From the NCBI GenBank assembly GCA_902500755.1, contig CABVRV010000020.1, positions 1-48,353 on the forward strand: a stretch of DNA of 48,353 bases, in the 5' to 3' direction. Position numbers and translations under genes: made by a program. Numbering within the stretch: the stretch's first letter is position 1; the number at the start of each line of letters is the position of its first letter. Positions 18,167-26,907 of this stretch are shown in pieces. The notes beneath the pieces were generated by a model, which was not told the DNA's origin, searched no databases, and saw nothing but the letters and a program-made list of their open reading frames with translations. Source of the DNA: an uncultured Nitrospira sp. (lineage in GTDB: Bacteria; Nitrospirota; Nitrospiria; Nitrospirales; Nitrospiraceae).

Positions 18167-18991
18167 ATGAGAGTTCTGAGAAAATGCTGGAACTGGTTCT
18201 GGGGCCAGTCTGTCTTCAACAAGGTGGCGATTATCGGGCTGTTTGCCGCGTTTGTTCCATTTGTACTCCCTACGATTGTAGCCTGGTTCAGACCGACAAT
18301 GATTCATGTCGGAGTGTCGTTCTACACATATGAACGGGGGGTCCAGGCACAGGGCATGAACACGCTGTACTTCTTCGAACGGCGGAATTTGGTGTCCGAC
18401 TGCAGCATTCGCCGGGAGGAACAATCGGTCCCAAACGGTCGAGCGAAGGCACCCGACCCGCAGAGCTGGGTATTGATCAAGTTGTTGCTTGAAAATATGT
18501 CTGATCGCGACATCACGAGTCTTCGGGTCGGTGTGCGGTCTCCCGCCATCAATCAGACAACCCGCTTCTTGACTGCCCCGAGTTTAGTCGCTACCGGAAA
18601 CAAGGAAGCACCGCCCGACGTGAAGCCCTTGTATGTCATCTCGATTGAGACGCTGCCCGCGGAGAGCTCGACGGTCGTCACCTTGAAGACACCGATTGAC
18701 GACTATCTCCGGGATTTTATCTATGTCAAACGGCGTCCTGTGACCATCCAAATTCCCTATGTGTCGGCTGACCAATTCAGACAGTACCCACCGATCGTCT
18801 CGCGCACGAATGCGGTCAAAATGTTGAATCGGGAGGGAGTCCTGCGGACTCAGGACGAGGGTGTCGCTGATGAAAAGCTCCGTGTGACGATGTTGTCCTC
18901 AGAGGAGTCGAAGAGGGAAGAAGCGGAGGCGTCGTATCGAGCCCTTCCAAAGGCAAAGGCTTGTTCGGAGATAGAAGCGGGGGTGTGGTGA
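18167..18991 (+). CDS. Membrane-anchored hypothetical protein
   Basis: 274 aa from the ATG at 18167 (upstream ATG 18095 lacks a ribosome-binding site). One transmembrane helix near residues 18-40 (V-A-I-I-G-L-F-A-A-F-V-P-F-V-L-P) puts the rest outside or inside the membrane. The main domain is beta-rich with a conserved-looking R-D-I-T-S-L-R-V-G-V-R and L-P-A-E-S-S-T-V-V-T-L-K-T-P, a pattern typical of immunoglobulin-like sandwiches. The C-terminus is Glu/Lys-rich. I do not recognise the family. Confidence 0.65.
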   Translation: MRVLRKCWNWFWGQSVFNKVAIIGLFAAFVPFVLPTIVAWFRPTMIHVGVSFYTYERGVQAQGMNTLYFFERRNLVSDCSIRREEQSVPNGRAKAPDPQSWVLIKLLLENMSDRDITSLRVGVRSPAINQTTRFLTAPSLVATGNKEAPPDVKPLYVISIETLPAESSTVVTLKTPIDDYLRDFIYVKRRPVTIQIPYVSADQFRQYPPIVSRTNAVKMLNREGVLRTQDEGVADEKLRVTMLSSEESKREEAEASYRALPKAKACSEIEAGVW

Positions 18992-19042
18992 TTGTCGAAT
19001 CGGAGGAATCGGAGCGATCACGACGACAACCCAACGCGGCTC

Positions 19043-20368
19043 TCATGGGTTACGCGATGCGATGTCCTCGGCACGAAGACTCCGCGCGGCTGACTGTCCT
19101 GCCAACCACCCAGTCGTCCAAGCCCATTGAAAATTGAACCCACCGATACGCCCATCGCAATCGAGTATCTCCCCGGTCAGATACAGGCCCGGAGCCACCT
19201 TCGATTCCATGGTGCGATAATCGATTTCATCCAACGGCACGCCGCCGGCGGTGACTTCAGCAAAGTTCCATCCTCGATCTCGCTCAACAGGAAATTGAAA
19301 CTTGGTGAGTGCGTCGAGTAATCGATTTCGATCGATGCGCGAGACCTGAGCGATGGTCTTCTGCGGGGCACACGAACAATACAGACAGAGGGCATGGGCA
19401 AATCGTTCTGGGACCAGCAGCGTCAGCGTTCTTGCCAGGGAACGCTTCGGGTGTTCGGTGGCTTGAACGGTGAACCATGCCTTCAATTTGTCAGGCGTCC
19501 GACTTGGCACGAAGTTGCCGTAGAGGTCAGCTTGTGCGCCTCGATTCGTCGCCAAGGTCCAGAAGCGGCTGACGTCCATGACGACCGGACCACTGATTCC
19601 GAAATGGGTCCAGAGCAGACTCCCTGTGCGTCGATCAGCTCCTCGGCCTTCCACCACGGTCGTCAATTCCACCTCATGCGACAGGCCCGAGAGCGTCGCG
19701 TGAAACATGGACTGCTCCAGGACGAGTGGGACCAACGCCGGTGCGGTCGGCGTTACGCGATGGCCAAGAGCATGAACCAGCCGGTATCCCAATCCATCGC
19801 TTCCCGTTCTTGGTAACGACTGTCCCCCGGTGGCAAGAATAACGCGAGCGACGTGAATCGGGCCATGGGTGTGATGCACTCGGTATCCTGATCCTGACCG
19901 TGAGATCTCGCCCACGCGATGATCCGGACAGATCGTGACCCCGACGTGTCGGGCGCGGTTGAGTAATGCGTTCAGTACCGTACGTGCCCTATCGGTAGTG
20001 GGAAACAGTTTGCCGGTTGGCTCACGCTTCAGGTCGACACCTAACGATCCAAACCAGGCGATTGTGTGTTGGACTGGAAACGCGGCCAGAACATTTCGGA
20101 TGATGTTTCGATTCCCAAAGAAATCCTTCGGCATGACGACGTCATGGGTGACATTGCAACGCCCGCCGCCGGATACGAGAATCTTGGCTCCTATGTGCGT
20201 CGCGCCATCCAGCAGGATCACCCGGCCGGGTGCCTCCTCCTTTGACAACGTGTCCGCAGCGGCGATGGCTGCCGTCAGTCCTGCCGCGCCGGCTCCCACG
20301 ACGGCCACGCTCACTTCGTCGTCATTGAGGCGTTGGGATTGAGGTAACAATTGATTGCCGGAGGCCAT
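19043..20368 (-). CDS. HI0933/YhiN-family FAD-dependent oxidoreductase
   Basis: 441 aa. Rossmann dinucleotide-binding motif V-A-V-V-G-A-G-A-A-G-L-T-A-A at residues ~20-33. Family hallmark V-S-G-G-G-R-C-N-V-T-H around residue 65, and the C-terminal G-G-F-N-F-Q-W-A-W-T-T-G FAD-closing motif. Members bind FAD through the N- and C-terminal parts with an inserted middle domain; the best-studied relative is the bile-acid-related BaiN, but most are uncharacterised. The enzyme role here is unknown. The gene is isolated. Confidence 0.9.
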   Translation of the reverse strand: MASGNQLLPQSQRLNDDEVSVAVVGAGAAGLTAAIAAADTLSKEEAPGRVILLDGATHIGAKILVSGGGRCNVTHDVVMPKDFFGNRNIIRNVLAAFPVQHTIAWFGSLGVDLKREPTGKLFPTTDRARTVLNALLNRARHVGVTICPDHRVGEISRSGSGYRVHHTHGPIHVARVILATGGQSLPRTGSDGLGYRLVHALGHRVTPTAPALVPLVLEQSMFHATLSGLSHEVELTTVVEGRGADRRTGSLLWTHFGISGPVVMDVSRFWTLATNRGAQADLYGNFVPSRTPDKLKAWFTVQATEHPKRSLARTLTLLVPERFAHALCLYCSCAPQKTIAQVSRIDRNRLLDALTKFQFPVERDRGWNFAEVTAGGVPLDEIDYRTMESKVAPGLYLTGEILDCDGRIGGFNFQWAWTTGWLAGQSAARSLRAEDIASRNP

Positions 20369-20412
20369 AGGGGGTCAGTGAACAGGTGATGACATGAGAA
20401 TATTAGATAGTT

Positions 20413-20452
20413 TTAACTGGCTGTTAACACGAAGTTAATGTTGCGATGTTAA
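20413..20452. promoter_or_regulatory. Three TTAA direct repeats with exact 11-bp period
   Basis: TTAA occurs at 20413, 20424 and 20435, exactly one helical turn apart, with a fourth at 20449. The units read TTTAACTG, GTTAACAC and GTTAATGT separated by three bases each. This layout resembles PhoB/SphR-type response-regulator boxes (direct repeats every 11 bp). It lies in the 121-bp divergent region between the flavoprotein gene and the zinc-ribbon gene. Confidence 0.4.
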
Positions 20453-20489
20453 ATCAATGCCGTTCGCTGGTCTTAGCAGGAGGAACTCA

Positions 20490-20645
20490 ATGACCTGTCA
20501 AAAATGCAAAGGCTTGATGATTTCAGAACGTCAACCGGCGGTATCGTCCAGTACCATCGTCCTTCGTTGTCTCAATTGTGGCCTGATCATCGACCCGTTG
20601 ATCGAGCAGAATCGTAGCAACTACATGCGGGCGAAGGCGGCTTAG
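20490..20645 (+). CDS. 51-aa zinc-ribbon protein
   Basis: Starts at the ATG 20490, with AGGAGG seven bases upstream. Two CxxC knuckles are visible (C-Q-K-C near residue 3-6 and C-L-N-C near 28-31), 22 residues apart, which is a classic four-cysteine zinc ribbon. The rest is short and polar. Such small ribbons often bind nucleic acid or protein partners; no specific role can be given. The preceding region carries the three 11-bp-spaced TTAA repeats. Confidence 0.8.
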   Translation: MTCQKCKGLMISERQPAVSSSTIVLRCLNCGLIIDPLIEQNRSNYMRAKAA

Positions 20646-20710
20646 AAAACGAGCAGCTGGTCGGTCCGACGGATCTCTCTGATCGGATGGATTGGACGTT
20701 GCGTACGCGG

Positions 20711-21484
20711 TCAGATCGAAAACTCTGCCCACAAGAAAGTATGGTCCGAAGGTTCTTTCGCTCGCCGCGGCTCGACGTCCACATCCGCCTTGATACACTT
20801 GCCCGCGAGCGGTGCCGTCGCCATCATATGATCGATGCGCCAGCCTTTGTTGGCTGCCAGTGAACTCGGGGCACGATAGTCCCAGAACGTATATTGCTGG
20901 CGTGTCGGGTACAGTCTTACGAACACATCCTGAAATCCCCACGCGACCGTCTGCTCGTAAGCCTTGCGGGCTGCTTCATGATAACAAACATGAGTGAGAT
21001 GCTTCTCTGGACTATGAACGTCCATAGGCCTGGGAGCGACGTTCATATCACCGCACCAAATAGCCGGCGCCTGAGGAGAAAGATGTTCATCAAAATAACG
21101 GCGTAACCGTTCATACCAGGCAAGCTTGTAGGCATATTTGGGCGAATTGATCTCAAATCCTTGCGGCACGTAGGTGTTGACGATAGGAATTCCGTCGATG
21201 ACAACTCTGAGCAAGCGAGAGTCTTCCGGGTCTCCGCCATCATCGAATCCATGCGAGACGGCTTCCGGTTTTTTTCGGCTGAGGATCGCTACCCCGTTAT
21301 AGGACTTCATCCCTCGAAAGGTCGTCTCGTATCCGCTGGGAGTCAGGGCGAGCAACGGGAACTCGCTATCCTGGACTTTGGTTTCTTGAAGGCACAGGAC
21401 ATCCGGCTTGTGCCGATCGAGCCATTCGAGCACGATCGGCAAGCGCTTCCGCAATGAATTGACGTTGAATGTGGCGATCTTCAT
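20711..21484 (-). CDS. xth: Exodeoxyribonuclease III
   Basis: 257 aa from the ATG at 21484; upstream frame (to 21679) overlaps oxyR and lacks family similarity. Endonuclease/exonuclease/phosphatase fold with M-K-I-A-T-F-N-V-N-S, the metal ligand in C-L-Q-E-T-K, Y-N-G-V-A-I-L-S-R, the catalytic D-M-N in C-G-D-M-N-V-A-P, W-R-I-D-H, and the final S-D-H-T-F histidine. It cleaves at AP sites and trims damaged 3' ends in base-excision repair. It sits 98 bp behind oxyR in the same direction, so it may share the oxidative-stress control. Confidence 0.95.
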   Translation of the reverse strand: MKIATFNVNSLRKRLPIVLEWLDRHKPDVLCLQETKVQDSEFPLLALTPSGYETTFRGMKSYNGVAILSRKKPEAVSHGFDDGGDPEDSRLLRVVIDGIPIVNTYVPQGFEINSPKYAYKLAWYERLRRYFDEHLSPQAPAIWCGDMNVAPRPMDVHSPEKHLTHVCYHEAARKAYEQTVAWGFQDVFVRLYPTRQQYTFWDYRAPSSLAANKGWRIDHMMATAPLAGKCIKADVDVEPRRAKEPSDHTFLWAEFSI

Positions 21485-21582
21485 CCTAAGCCTGCTCCGA
21501 TCAATTCGGCGCATCCTAACAAAAGCCGTCCGAGGCAACAAGCGCCCGTATGAAACGTCGGGAGCTGTCCTGCCGATCAGTG

Positions 21583-22491
21583 TTAGGCCGTCACCATACT
21601 CAGTCCCGGCACCTTCAGCGCATGGACGGCGTCCCGGATCACATCGATAACCTGTGGTCTGGTGAACCCACGGCGCCATGCGAGTCCGATGCGACGACTC
21701 GGCACCGGTTTCGCCAGGTCGATGGCGATCAATCGCCTGTTTGCGTATTTCGGCGTGAGAGCGCTGCAGGGCAACACGGTGATGCCGAATCCAGATGCCA
21801 CCATCTGCCGAATGGTTTCCAGAGAATTCCCGTGCCAGCCTTCGGTATCCGACCGACTCAGTTCAGGGCAGGCATCGATGACGTGTTGACGGAAACAGTG
21901 CCCTGCATGCGGAAGGAGGACCTTCTCGGATCCCAGTTGGCGGGAATCGATTTGTTTCTTTTTCTGCCACGGGTGGCCGACTGCGACCAAGGCTTTAAAC
22001 GGTTCATCATACAAGGGGGTCGTCATAACCGCCGGTTCATCAAAAGGGAGAGCGATCATGATCACATCCAGTTTTCCATTCTTTAGCATTGCGGCCAGGT
22101 TGAGCGTGAGGTTTTCTTCTAGCTCCAACGGCATCTTTGGCGCACGAGTGTTCAGCAATGGAACCAGATCGGGAAGGATGTATGGCCCCACGGTGGCGAT
22201 GACGCCGAGCCGCAACAGTCCGTTCAATTGATCTTTACCTTGAGCCGCAAGGATCTTGATGTAATCCGCTGCCTCGATCACGCGCTGAGCCTGATGAATG
22301 ATCTGTTCTCCGAGCGTGGTCGGTTCGATACGGTTCTGGTGCCGATCGAAAATCGTCACGCCCAATTCTTCCTCCAGTTTCTTGATCGCGAGGCTCAATG
22401 CCGGTTGAGTGACGAAGGCGCGCTCAGCGGCTCGACCGAAATGGCGCTCTTGGGCCACGGCGACGATATATTGGAGTTCCGTTAATGTCAT
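21583..22491 (-). CDS. oxyR: LysR-type peroxide sensor OxyR
   Basis: 302 aa. N-terminal LysR winged helix (E-L-Q-Y-I-V-A-V-A-Q, F-V-T-Q-P-A-L-S-L-A-I-K-K-L-E). In the regulatory domain the motif G-H-C-F-R-Q-H-V-I-D-A-C places cysteines at residues 199 and 208, the same numbering as the redox pair of E. coli OxyR, so peroxide sensing by disulfide formation is likely. It is divergent from the small secreted protein and catalase, with an ATC-N9-GAT inverted repeat in the shared region. xth lies downstream. Confidence 0.95.
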   Translation of the reverse strand: MTLTELQYIVAVAQERHFGRAAERAFVTQPALSLAIKKLEEELGVTIFDRHQNRIEPTTLGEQIIHQAQRVIEAADYIKILAAQGKDQLNGLLRLGVIATVGPYILPDLVPLLNTRAPKMPLELEENLTLNLAAMLKNGKLDVIMIALPFDEPAVMTTPLYDEPFKALVAVGHPWQKKKQIDSRQLGSEKVLLPHAGHCFRQHVIDACPELSRSDTEGWHGNSLETIRQMVASGFGITVLPCSALTPKYANRRLIAIDLAKPVPSRRIGLAWRRGFTRPQVIDVIRDAVHALKVPGLSMVTA

Positions 22492-22535
22492 CGATCGGTT
22501 TCTGTATAAGTTATTCTTATCGTAGGTCTATATAT

Positions 22536-22552
22536 TATCAATTTGACTGATA
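22536..22552. promoter_or_regulatory. LysR-type operator candidate, TATCA-N7-TGATA
   Basis: Inverted repeat TATCA (22536-22540) and TGATA (22548-22552), containing ATC-N9-GAT, the usual LysR-family box. It is 45 bp upstream of oxyR and 75 bp upstream of the divergent gene, surrounded by A+T-rich sequence. Probably the OxyR autoregulatory and activation site. Confidence 0.55.
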
Positions 22553-22626
22553 GTCAAGGTCCCGGTACCTTGTACTCAAGAACGCGGGAAAATCCGTGGA
22601 ACATGTCTAACCATAAGGAGGATGTC

Positions 22627-22944
22627 ATGAGAGTGAAAGGTATGTTGGCAGTCGGATTCTTGGCCGTCATGGCGGTAACCGGAGCTGCAACTGCTCCCAA
22701 CAGTTTGGCCGATGCCCGGCGGGTGGACGTCATCCGGAACACAAATGGGATGGTGACGCAACTGGACAGCAACGTTCGACACAATACCTATGCCGATGCC
22801 CGGCTTGCAGATGTTAACGAGAATACTGAAGGGATGGTGATGCAGTTGGACAGCGTGGAGAGGCAGAAGGGGAGGGTAGACGTCATCGACAGCATTAGGC
22901 CCGGAGGCGCTCGGTATCTCTACACCATGCCGATGAGCCATTGA
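22627..22944 (+). CDS. Small secreted protein with two ~28-aa repeats, between oxyR and catalase
   Basis: 105 aa from the ATG at 22627 (AAGGAGG five bases upstream). Signal peptide residues 1-28 with core M-L-A-V-G-F-L-A-V-M-A-V-T-G. The mature protein has two clear tandem units beginning A-D-A-R-R-V-D-V and A-D-A-R-L-A-D-V, each containing N-T-(N/E)-G-M-V-x-Q-L-D-S. A partial third unit (R-V-D-V-I-D-S) follows. Unknown family. The position beside the OxyR operator, ahead of catalase and followed by a strong hairpin, suggests peroxide control. Confidence 0.75.
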   Translation: MRVKGMLAVGFLAVMAVTGAATAPNSLADARRVDVIRNTNGMVTQLDSNVRHNTYADARLADVNENTEGMVMQLDSVERQKGRVDVIDSIRPGGARYLYTMPMSH

Positions 22945-22956
22945 TGTTCGAATGTG

Positions 22957-22998
22957 GAAGCGACTGAGAAGGGTAATCCATCCCTCCTCAGTCGCTTC
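22957..22998 (+). terminator. Strong stem-loop between the repeat protein and catalase
   Basis: GAAGCGACTGAG (22957-22968) pairs perfectly with CTCAGTCGCTTC (22987-22998), extended inside by AGGG/CCCT. No T-run follows. It probably ends or stabilises the short upstream transcript. Confidence 0.6.
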
Positions 22999-23207
22999 AA
23001 GATAGTGTGAGAGCGTATGAAGCATGGGGAAAGGATGGCCGAAGCCTATCCTTATGACCGCGATTTCGTGATTGCCTGCCAATTGAATCGTAAACACGAG
23101 TCTTGAGCTTCGGGCGGCAGTCTGTGATTGGGCTGAAAGCGTTTCTGAAATGACGTATTGTAAATGTGCACACAGTGATCCACATCTGAGAAGAGAAGGG
23201 AGACATC

Positions 23208-24665
23208 ATGAGTGATGAGAAGAAGCTGACCACTAATGCCGGTTGTCCAGTCGCCGACAATCAAAACGTGATGACCGCCGGGCCACGTGGCCCGCAATTG
23301 TTACAAGACGTGTGGTTCCTGGAAAAACTCGCGCACTTCGACCGTGAGGTGATCCCTGAGCGGCGCATGCATGCCAAGGGCTCCGGTGCCTACGGCGTGT
23401 TTACGGTCACGCACGACCTCACGAAGTACACACGCGCCAAGATCTTCAGTCAAGTCGGTAAGAAGACCGAGCTGTTTGCTCGCTTCACCACTGTGGCGGG
23501 TGAGCGCGGCGCCGCCGATGCCGAGCGTGATATCCGCGGCTTCGCCGTCAAGTTCTATACCGATGAGGGCAACTGGGATATGGTCGGCAACAACACTCCG
23601 GTGTTCTTCCTTCGTGACCCACTCAAATTCCCTGACCTTAACCACGCGGTCAAGCGAGACCCACGCACAAACCTGCGGAGCGCGACGAGCAACTGGGACT
23701 TCTGGACCTCGTTGCCCGAAGCCCTGCATCAAGTCACGATCGTCATGAGCGATCGCGGCATTCCGGCAACCTACCGCCATATGCACGGGTTTGGAAGTCA
23801 TACCTTCAGCTTCATTAACGCAAAGAACGAACGCCACTGGGTCAAGTTTCACTTCATATCGCAGCAGGGCATCCGGAACCTGACGGATGCCGAAGCGGAA
23901 GCGATCATTGGGAAGGATCGCGAAAGCCACCAGCGTGATCTGTACGAAACGATCGAAAAAGGGGAGTTCCCGAAGTGGACACTGAAGGTTCAAATCATGC
24001 CGGAAGCCGACGCCGCGAGGGTACCCTACAATCCGTTCGATCTGACCAAGATCTGGCCGCACAAGGATTATCCTCTGATCGAAGTCGGCGTGATGGAGCT
24101 CAGCCGCAACCCTGAGAACTTCTTCGCCGAAGTCGAACAGTCCGCGTTCAACCCGGCGAATGTCGTACCGGGTATCGGGTTTTCACCTGACAAGATGCTG
24201 CAAGGACGCCTCTTCAGCTACGGCGACACGCAGCGCTATCGCCTCGGCGTCAACCACCACCTTATCCCGGTGAATGCTCCTCGCTGCCCCGCGCACAGCT
24301 ACCACCGCGACGGCGCCATGCGCATCGACGGCAACCACGGAAGCACGCTCGGCTACGAGCCGAATAGCTCAGGCGAATGGAAGGAGCAGCCGGATTTCCG
24401 AGAGCCGCCACTGTCGCTCGAAGGCGCGGCCGACCACTGGAACCATCGAGAAGACACGGACTACTACTCGCAGCCCGGCGCGCTGTTCCGTTTGATGACG
24501 ACGGCACAGCGGCAACAGTTGTTCGAAAACACGGCCCGTTCAATCGGTGGGGTCCCACGGGAAATCAAAATTCGGCATATCCGTAACTGCTTGAAAGCCG
24601 ATCCAGCGTACGGCAAGGGCGTTGCGGATGCTTTAGGTATTGCATTGACCGGTATGTCGGCTTGA
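23208..24665 (+). CDS. katA: Monofunctional haem catalase (small-subunit type)
   Basis: 485 aa, right for small-subunit clade 3 catalases. Active-site histidine in R-R-M-H-A-K-G-S-G (H55), distal asparagine in [12 protein letters not shown], and the proximal haem tyrosine in [14 protein letters not shown]. It disproportionates hydrogen peroxide in the cytoplasm (no signal peptide). GGGAG precedes the ATG. It belongs to the oxidative-stress island with oxyR, xth, dps and the di-haem peroxidase. The symbol is by family and could equally be katB or katE locally. Confidence 0.95.
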   Translation: MSDEKKLTTNAGCPVADNQNVMTAGPRGPQLLQDVWFLEKLAHFDREVIPERRMHAKGSGAYGVFTVTHDLTKYTRAKIFSQVGKKTELFARFTTVAGERGAADAERDIRGFAVKFYTDEGNWDMVGNNTPVFFLRDPLKFPDLNHAVKRDPRTNLRSATSNWDFWTSLPEALHQVTIVMSDRGIPATYRHMHGFGSHTFSFINAKNERHWVKFHFISQQGIRNLTDAEAEAIIGKDRESHQRDLYETIEKGEFPKWTLKVQIMPEADAARVPYNPFDLTKIWPHKDYPLIEVGVMELSRNPENFFAEVEQSAFNPANVVPGIGFSPDKMLQGRLFSYGDTQRYRLGVNHHLIPVNAPRCPAHSYHRDGAMRIDGNHGSTLGYEPNSSGEWKEQPDFREPPLSLEGAADHWNHREDTDYYSQPGALFRLMTTAQRQQLFENTARSIGGVPREIKIRHIRNCLKADPAYGKGVADALGIALTGMSA

Positions 24666-24965
24666 TAGAACGACTGCCGCTTGGGTCTAAGGGCGAAGGA
24701 TGGTCTTGTTCATCGCTCGAGTGCCAATACGCTCGATGGCTCAGGAGGTTTTGGCCGCTCTCGTTTGAGAGTGCCTAAGAAGATGCTTAGGCTTGAAGCA
24801 AGTGGATAGGAGCGAACGGTCTTGGGCGCATAGCCTGTAACTGGTCCGGAGATAACGCCGCGTCCTGTGGATCAGGCTCCGATGGTAGTTCGGCAATTGA
24901 GTAGACAGTACGAGTCATGATATGACAGGCCCGGCTGCTAGGCCTGTCACTGAGGGAGGGATGCT
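24666..24965. other. Intergenic stretch with two hairpins between catalase and dps
   Basis: 300 bases with no gene. A 7-bp hairpin GCCTAAG/CTTAGGC lies at 24773-24792, and a 9-bp hairpin at 24923-24949 just before the dps ribosome-binding site. Dps probably has its own promoter here. Confidence 0.5.
24923..24949 (+). promoter_or_regulatory. 9-bp stem-loop directly upstream of the dps ribosome-binding site
   Basis: TGACAGGCC (24923-24931) and GGCCTGTCA (24941-24949) enclose a 9-base loop. GAGGGAGGG, the dps Shine-Dalgarno, begins two bases later. It may be a terminator from upstream, an operator, or a 5' mRNA stem influencing dps translation. Confidence 0.45.
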
Positions 24966-25478
24966 ATGGAAAAAGCTGAAACTCGGGAAAGCGCACCGCG
25001 CCGTAAGGGGCCACAGATTGATCTCGGAATAGAGCCCTCGCAGCGAAAGGCTATCGCAGAAGGGTTGGCCAAAGTCCTGGCGGATACCTACACCCTCTAT
25101 CTCAAGACGCATAACTTCCATTGGAACGTTACGGGGCCGATGTTCCAGACGCTCCACCTGATGTTTGAACAGCAATACAACGAGCTGGCACTGGCGGTCG
25201 ACCTGGTGGCGGAACGCATTCGGGCGCTGGGGCATCCTGCGCCGGGGAGTTACGCCCAGTTTTCGAAGCTGTCGTCTATCGCTGAAGCCACGGGCGTGCC
25301 CAAGGCGGAAGATATGATTTGCCAGCTGGTTGAAGGGCAGGAAGCGCTGGTACGAACGGCACGGAAAGTCTTTGTAACGGCCGAAAAGGCTTCCGATCAG
25401 GTGACGATCGATCTCTTGACTCAGCGCATGCAGGTGCATGAGAAGACAGCGTGGATGCTCCGAAGCCTGCTAGAGTAG
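24966..25478 (+). CDS. dps: Dps-family ferritin-like DNA-protection protein
   Basis: 170 aa. Ferroxidase-site signature [10 protein letters not shown] (H49, H52), then [20 protein letters not shown] with the acidic ligands. The four-helix pattern and length fit a Dps dodecamer that oxidises Fe(II) with peroxide and stores it. The N-terminal tail is short and Lys/Arg-rich (E-S-A-P-R-R-K-G), as in DNA-binding Dps proteins. It is part of the oxidative-stress island. Confidence 0.94.
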   Translation: MEKAETRESAPRRKGPQIDLGIEPSQRKAIAEGLAKVLADTYTLYLKTHNFHWNVTGPMFQTLHLMFEQQYNELALAVDLVAERIRALGHPAPGSYAQFSKLSSIAEATGVPKAEDMICQLVEGQEALVRTARKVFVTAEKASDQVTIDLLTQRMQVHEKTAWMLRSLLE

Positions 25479-25778
25479 GGGCACCGTACCAAGGACTTGA
25501 GCCGGTCGATGCATGGGATGGTGAGACAACTCAAGCGATGGATGCCAATGCGCGAGGGTCTGCTGGTCACTCGGAGAGGAGCAGGCCCTCGACTCTGCGG
25601 TGTCAGCTCGGCTCGACTTCGCAGGTGTTTGTGTGTGGCCTGTCACACTGACTCGTTATCGGCGAGCATCTTCAATTCTGGAATCGTGGAAGAATCGTCG
25701 ATCCAGTCGTTGATTCGCTATTATAATGATTTTATGCAGAATGATATTTCGGTCAGTGCATAATGAAAGGAGCCAACG
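25479..25778. other. Intergenic stretch upstream of the di-haem peroxidase
   Basis: 300 bases with no supported gene. The last ~60 bases are A+T-rich (ttcgctattataatgatttt) and may hold the peroxidase promoter; TATAAT is at 25721-25726 with no ideal -35. Confidence 0.45.
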
Positions 25779-26831
25779 ATGAAGAGGCGGAAGCTAATGG
25801 TTTCAATGTCTGCGCGAGTGTGTATGGTGTTGGGACTGTTGTTGGGATTCTCTTTAGGCGATGCGCAAGCGGAGGAGTACACGCTCAAGATCCCTTTCGG
25901 TCTTGAAGAGACTGCGGTGGCTATACCGGCAGATAATCCGCTGACGAAAGAGAAGGTTGAGTTAGGCCGGGTGATGTTCTTTGACAAGCGGCTGTCGCAG
26001 GACAATACGATCGCGTGCGCGAGTTGCCATCTCGCAAAATTTGCGTTCACGGACGGCAAGCCGGTCTCTACGGGTATCCGAGGGCAGAAGGGCGGTCGCA
26101 GCGCGCCGGCATCCTTCAACCGGGTGTTCAGCAGCACACAATTCTGGGACGGCCGTGCCCCGACATTGGAAGCTCAGTCGGTCGGTCCGTTTACCAATCC
26201 GATCGAGCACGGTTTTGCCAACTACGATGTGATGAACGCGAAGATGATGAAAATCCCAGGCTACCGGAAACTCTTCAAGCAAGTTTTCGGGGATGACACC
26301 ATCACGACGGAAAGGGTGGGGATGGCCATCGCCAGTTTCCAACGCACCGTTCTCTCCGGCAACAGCCCGGCAGACCGGTTCGATCAGGGCGGGGAAGAAG
26401 GGGCCATTCCGGAAGCTGCTCAGAGGGGCCTCATCCTGTTCAGGGATAAGGGGCGCTGCACCAAGTGCCACTCCGGGTTCAATTTTACCGACGAAAAGTT
26501 TCACAACCTCGGCATCGGCTGGGACGACAACAAGGTGGATCTCGGTCGTTATATGGTGACCGGCAACACCGAAGAAATCGGCGCGTTTAAGACCCCGACT
26601 TTGAGGGAGATCGCTCGAAGCGCTCCATATATGCACGACGGGCGCTTCAAGACCCTTCAAGAAGTCGTCGATTTCTACAACAAGGGTGGTGTCAAGAATC
26701 CCCACCAGGATAATCTCGTGATTCCACTAGAGCTGACGGATCAAGAAAAGCATGATCTGGTGGAATTTCTCCATACGCTCAACGGCGAAGGCTGGCAACA
26801 CGTCTCCGCGCCAAAGTCGTTTCCGAAGTAA
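25779..26831 (+). CDS. Di-haem cytochrome c peroxidase (MauG/CcpA family)
   Basis: 350 aa. Signal peptide residues ~1-31 (cleavage after A-Q-A). Two CxxCH haem sites: C-A-S-C-H at 80-84 and C-T-K-C-H at 227-231. G-Q-K-G-G-R-S-A-P-A, F-W-D-G-R-A and Y-M-H-D-G-R-F are characteristic of bacterial di-haem peroxidases. It reduces H2O2 in the periplasm with electrons from cytochrome c. AAAGGAG is seven bases before the ATG. It complements cytoplasmic catalase and Dps. A MauG-like cofactor-maturation role is the alternative, but its usual partners are absent. Confidence 0.92.
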   Translation: MKRRKLMVSMSARVCMVLGLLLGFSLGDAQAEEYTLKIPFGLEETAVAIPADNPLTKEKVELGRVMFFDKRLSQDNTIACASCHLAKFAFTDGKPVSTGIRGQKGGRSAPASFNRVFSSTQFWDGRAPTLEAQSVGPFTNPIEHGFANYDVMNAKMMKIPGYRKLFKQVFGDDTITTERVGMAIASFQRTVLSGNSPADRFDQGGEEGAIPEAAQRGLILFRDKGRCTKCHSGFNFTDEKFHNLGIGWDDNKVDLGRYMVTGNTEEIGAFKTPTLREIARSAPYMHDGRFKTLQEVVDFYNKGGVKNPHQDNLVIPLELTDQEKHDLVEFLHTLNGEGWQHVSAPKSFPK

Positions 26832-26862
26832 TTCGGCAATCGTATCGAGCGAGTCGAAGCGA

Positions 26863-26896
26863 GGGCCTTCCGTCGACCATCAGTCGAAGAAGGCCC
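26863..26896. terminator. Terminator hairpin between convergent genes
   Basis: GGGCCTTC (26863-26870) pairs with GAAGGCCC (26889-26896), followed on the plus strand by the T-rich CCTTTCATTTCT. It serves the peroxidase gene and perhaps the convergent mscS-like gene. Confidence 0.7.
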
Positions 26897-26907
26897 CCTT
26901 TCATTTC

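Noticed and set aside
23301-24062. 253-aa frame antisense to catalase
   Set aside because: Shadow of the G/C-rich catalase coding sequence with no start signals.
25962-26705. 247-aa frame antisense to the di-haem peroxidase
   Set aside because: Shadow frame; no protein-family pattern and no ribosome-binding site.
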